A DNA stretch of 64,000 nucleotides, from the NCBI GenBank assembly GCA_964035795.1, contig OZ038327.1, positions 1,438,770 through 1,502,769 of the forward strand. The letters are read 5' to 3'. This document shows positions 60,201 through 64,000 of this stretch, piece by piece. The notes under the pieces are model-generated. The model did not search any database and was not told where the DNA came from. It saw only the letters and a list, made by a program, of their open reading frames with translations. The DNA is from Pterobdella sp. o SKG-2022. Lineage: Eukaryota > Annelida > Clitellata > Hirudinida > Piscicolidae. The first letter of the stretch is position 1. Each line of letters opens with the position of its first letter. Position numbers and translations under genes: made by a program.

Positions 60201-61513
60201 GAAACACATAATATTTATATTCAGAAACATTTAAAATAACACCCACTCACCAGCACGGCTTTGACCCCACCAACATCAAGACCCTCAGCGCCACTCTCTT
60301 ATGCAGGTTCCACTTTTCCACTGCTACTGCTACCAATAGGCCTCCAAAGAACAACATGTTAGCGTCCTGGGTAGAGAAAGAAGGAAGAGTAGAAGGAGGA
60401 GAAGGAAAAAAATGAAAGGAATAATAAAACAATAAAAAGAATAACAAAAACAATAAAAGAAATAATGAAAACAATAATAAAAAATAAATAAAAAAATTAA
60501 AAAAAGCCCAACAAAAGGCAAACTGGAAATGCAAATAACATCATCAAAGTGTTGGGAAAAACTCCCATAGCAAAAATAATTGTTTCGTATAATGATTGAC
60601 CCTGAAATAATACAAAAAAACAAAAAATGCTGTAAAAATTGCAATTTATCTATCGTACCACACCATGACTACGCATGGCATCACATCTTGACACATTTCA
60701 TTTCACACCACACCTCATCCCACCACTATTACACCAAAAATTATTTCCACTAACCTAGTTGTTTCTCCACCACCCCCTCTCACCACACCACCTCCACCAC
60801 CTCCACACCCACCTTAAGGTAAAACTGGCAGACATCTCTGGCATCCATGATACCAAACCAAGGCATGAAAACAATGGGAAGAAGGGCCGTAGCCGCCATT
60901 GGTATTACTTCCGTCATCCAGTAGACTGCCATTACTAAAATGGCGTACAAACATTTTGCTGCCTGGTGGGTGAGGGGGGGGGGGAGTTAATAGTTCGGTA
61001 GGGTGGGTTCGTGTGTGAGGTTGGTGAGCTTGTAGAAAGGTAGATAAAGTTGTTTTTGTAGGTGTGTGTGTGGAAAGTGAAGGAAACGGTTGGTGAAGGT
61101 ATGTGGTGGGTTGGTGGACAATGAGGTTAAGAGGAGGTTGGTGGGTAGGTGGGTGAATTGATGGGTGAGTATTGTTAAGAGGTAGTTTAAACTTCAACAC
61201 ACCTCAACCCCACCATAACCACATAAAACACCAAGAACTTATCTACCCTTCTAATTAGTATGCAAAAATCCAGGTGATGACAGTTTTAATTCAGTTTTGA
61301 ATAATTAGAAAGATATCTTTGAATTCGTAAAAAAATTTATTTGCATTTTGAAAACAGGGTATAAAATTACGTTCTTTTAATTATTTTTTCATTTTTTTTT
61401 ACTGTCTTATTGTTTATTATTGTTATTATTGTTGTTAGTATTTTTTTTCTATTGTTGTTATTATTACTATTATTCTTATTTTTGTTAGTGTGACTATCAT
61501 TTTTATTATTAAA

Positions 61514-61579
<66 letters not shown>

Positions 61580-61589
61580 GTTGTTGTTG

Positions 61590-61642
<53 letters not shown>

Positions 61643-62326
61643 GTTGTTGTTATCATTTTATGGCCTATATTCGCGAGGTATTTACGTAAATGAAGGCGAG
61701 TCTTGTTTTCCTCTCTAGAGGGCATATCAAGAATACTAATAAAAAAACACAAAAATAATAATAATAATCAAAAAAAATAATTATTTCGAAATATCTAAAT
61801 AAAATTTAAAATAATAATGGAAATTTTTTTAGGAAAAATGTTAGAATAATAATAACAAAAATCATTATCATCATCACCGCCATCATTATCTTTATCGCCA
61901 TCATATAAATAATAAAACAATTAAGTATGAACCATTTCACAACCCACGCAACTAACCCACCTACCATCATTTTTAACTCCCACAACCAACCCACTCACCA
62001 TCCTCCTTAACCCCCCAACCAACCCATCCACCACCTTTCTAAACTGACAACCCATGCCATTTTTCAACTCAAGCATCCTCTCTCAAACTCACACAAACCA
62101 TCTACCTGCCATACAACCAACACCTTCTTTTCCCACCCTCAAAACTCACTACACCCATTTCATACCACGCTTCTACAAACCCCCTCCTTTTCCTCCCCAA
62201 ACTCACAGGAGACGGGTAGATGAGGGGTAAAGGACAAAAGACAAGAGGAGTCAACAAAGCCACAATATTGCGCCTGTACCGCCAAACCTCATAACGGAAA
62301 TAGGAAGGGCCTCTAAAGCACTGCAT
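51288..62326 (-). CDS. SLC13-family carrier, copy 3, with a huge acidic loop and a candidate 10-nt microexon
   Basis: Third SLC13 paralogue, in the opposite orientation. Exons in coding order: 62207-62326, 60813-60962, 60251-60366, 59825-59951, 58760-58769 (tentative), 56966-57062, 55207-56736, 54866-55003, 54593-54709, 53821-53919, 53405-53509, 52745-52967, 52233-52394, 51732-51869 and 51288-51419, giving 1087 residues. An in-frame TAA directly precedes the ATG. Motifs are intact: SNT at 146-148 in [20 protein letters not shown] after the loop, SNV at 983-985 in [15 protein letters not shown] and STPPN near the end. Between SNT and GTGPN about 550 residues of Asp/Glu/Lys/Ser-rich sequence are inserted, mostly in one 1530-bp exon; the family usually has 30-50 residues there. 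The exon 52745-52967 equals two exons of the first SLC13 gene fused, an intron difference. Without the microexon the reading frame cannot be joined between 59825 and 57062. Confidence 0.88.
54467..54575. repeat. 26-27 bp repeat, four copies, in an intron of the third SLC13 gene
   Basis: Tandem copies of a unit containing catctctcaccaccatttc followed by ttctttc. On the coding (minus) strand it is the G-rich 5' part of the intron after exon 54593-54709. Confidence 0.8.
57078..57310. repeat. Degenerate ~27-bp tandem repeat in an intron of the third SLC13 gene
   Basis: About eight to nine diverged copies of a unit like aataataaatggttgaaa plus agaattta. It lies just upstream, in coding order, of exon 56966-57062. 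Confidence 0.75.
58949..59230. repeat. Two adjacent minisatellites in an intron of the third SLC13 gene
   Basis: First, four copies of a 15-base unit catcctcatcattac (about 58949-59010). Then five or so copies of a roughly 27-base unit containing cataaaccacaccccatca (about 59086-59230). Confidence 0.8.
61511..61645. repeat. Long (ATT)n trinucleotide repeat with GTT interruptions
   Basis: About 130 bases of nearly pure TTA/ATT triplets with two GTT/TTG blocks, in intron 1 of the third SLC13 gene. It accounts for the poly-Ile ORFs on both strands. Confidence 0.95.
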
Positions 62327-64000
62327 TTAAACGGCCATTTTGGGGGATTCACCGGATTTATAGGGGTTTTGGAAAATGATTTTGGGATTTTTTTGAAGAG
62401 TTTTAAAGGAAGTTGCTTTTTAAGTTTTGTGGGCCTTTTGAGGATTTTTCTTGAGGGTGTCGGAAGGTTGTATCGGGATTTTTTATAGGGTCCGAGAATT
62501 TATCAGTTTTTTGAGAAATATTCAAGTTTTTTGGAGGCTTATGAGAGTTTTTTTTTAATTAATCTTTGGGTTTTATTTTTCTTTTTTTTAGTGTGTTTAC
62601 GGAAAAATTCTAAAAAAATTTTTTCGACGGAATTTCTTGCTTCCGGTAATTTTTTATAGAAACTTATTTTCTTGTGTTTGTTGTTAGATTCCAGGGTATC
62701 TTTTAATTGTCTTTGGTGTTTATTTGTGGGATTTTTGTTGAATTTTATAGTATCTTTGGGGAGTTTTGGTAGTTTCTTGAGAGATTTTTTGGATGGTTTT
62801 TTTGAAGATGGAATGGTTTGATGTGATTTTGACGTGTCGATTTTAGTCTTTGGTTACCCGTTACCTATGGAGTTTTTTTTGTTAATAGTTGCTATATTTT
62901 GTTGTTGTTCTTTTGTTGTTGTGAGTGTTAATTTTCTGTTGTGGTTTTTGTTTCTGTTGTTTTTTTGTTTTTTTTTATTTTTTCTGTTGTAATTTATGCT
63001 GTTAATGTTCTTCTTATGCTATTTTTCTCGTTATTCTAATTATTATCTATATTGATTTGTTGTCGTTACCATTATTATTCTTATTATTTCTCTAACTGTT
63101 ATTATATTTAATGTTTGGAAATGCTTTTGTAAAATATGTTGTTGTAGAGAGATTCTTCAAAAATGGGTTTTAGTTGTCGTGTAAAAGTGAATCCCAGTTT
63201 TAGTTCAAGAGTGGATTATATTTATTGTTTAAAAGTGAATTCTAATTGTTTTGCAAAAGTGAATTTAAGTTGTAAAAAATTAAATTTTTTCTTAGCTTTT
63301 AAATTTTTAATATCTCCCCATTCAGACTTAAAAACTTCTAGAAAATTCTCTATTCAAAAATAACTGCTCTAAACGCACAACATATCAAACTAACTTTTAT
63401 GATATTCAAAAAATCATCCACAATTCATCCCAAATTATCTAGGGTTATCTTCTAGACTGTTTGTTTAGGCTGGATATTTTATCCAAAAGCATGAAGATTA
63501 TCCTGTAATGAAAACGATTATAATGAGAGATTGGTGTGTTTTGAGTGTTTTAAGGTTATGTTTGTGTGTTAGCGTGTGTTTTACGTTATGCTTTTATGTT
63601 TGTATGTCTATGTGTGTTGAAGCTATGGGTGTTTGTATGCTTATGTGTTTTTGTGTGTTTTTTGTTGAGATTATGTGTTTTTGTATGTATTTATATACAT
63701 TTGTTGAGAATATATTTATTTGTTTGTTTTTTGTATGTTTATGTGCGTCTAGTATGCGATTATGAGTGTGTGTGTTGGAATTATGTGGTATTGTGTGTAT
63801 GATAATATTATGCATGTTTATGTGATTTGAAAAGGTTTGTGTGTTGTATGTGATCATTGGTATGTGCGTGTGAGCAGTGTGTTTGCTCAGTGTAAATTAT
63901 TTTTGATGTATTTTCATATTATATAAAAAATTATTTATATAACATATTTTTAAATAATAATTATTATTGCCAAATAATTTATTATTGTAGTCTGTAATTA
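62327..64000. other. Upstream flank of the third SLC13 gene
   Basis: No exon was seen. The sequence is G/T-rich on the plus strand, with a degenerate gtgtgtt/tgttgagattatgtg repeat at about 63530-63880. The promoter of the minus-strand SLC13 gene should lie just above 62326, but no specific element was recognised. Confidence 0.5.

Noticed and set aside
63508..63857. Cys/Val-rich and Thr/His-rich ORFs at the right end.
   Set aside because: They are products of a degenerate gtgtgtt repeat on both strands, with no splice structure or known motif.

Overview
The window is nuclear DNA from an animal. It is AT-rich, dense in introns and full of ATT/AAT, CAT and CA simple repeats. All recognisable genes are metazoan families (ACOT7-type thioesterase, CDC123, a TRPM channel, three SLC13 carriers). 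Gene spacing of 5-17 kb, introns mostly of 0.1-1.7 kb, and repeat-encoded Asn, Thr and Lys tracts would fit a lophotrochozoan such as an annelid. That placement is inference. No bacterial, plasmid or viral gene was seen.

Layout, left to right: (1) a short tandem repeat and one copy of a dispersed repeat (1-800); (2) a ten-exon ACOT7-like gene on the minus strand (987-4006), whose exons are too short to show as long ORFs; (3) an intronless CDC123 gene on the plus strand (4400-5758), head-to-head with ACOT7; (4) a twenty-exon minus-strand gene of about 1524 codons that I could not identify (6096-14074); (5) a 37-exon TRPM channel gene on the plus strand (14915-32251), head-to-head with gene 4; (6) two tandem plus-strand SLC13 genes (34015-40232 and 41423-47602); (7) a third SLC13 gene on the minus strand (51288-62326), tail-to-tail with the second; (8) 1.7 kb of GT-rich upstream sequence.

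The exon models were built by hand. I joined GT-AG splice sites so that reading phase is kept across every junction and the translated segments follow the order of the known families. Each of the six spliced models sums to a multiple of three. The weakest joins are the 5' end and exons 12-13 of gene 4, and a 10-nt microexon in the third SLC13 gene.

The three SLC13 genes are the clearest functional group. They are paralogues with largely shared intron positions. The first keeps the expected carrier motifs. The second has lost the first Ser of both SNT-type cation motifs and has a Lys-rich N-terminal extension of about 260 residues. The third keeps the motifs but carries an acidic loop of about 550 residues. 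The first has a 23-bp, four-copy array of perfect or near-perfect heat-shock elements just upstream of its start codon. Many introns in all spliced genes have a G-rich 5' half and a C-rich, nearly complementary 3' half, read in the sense of transcription; other introns are ATT/AAT repeat type.
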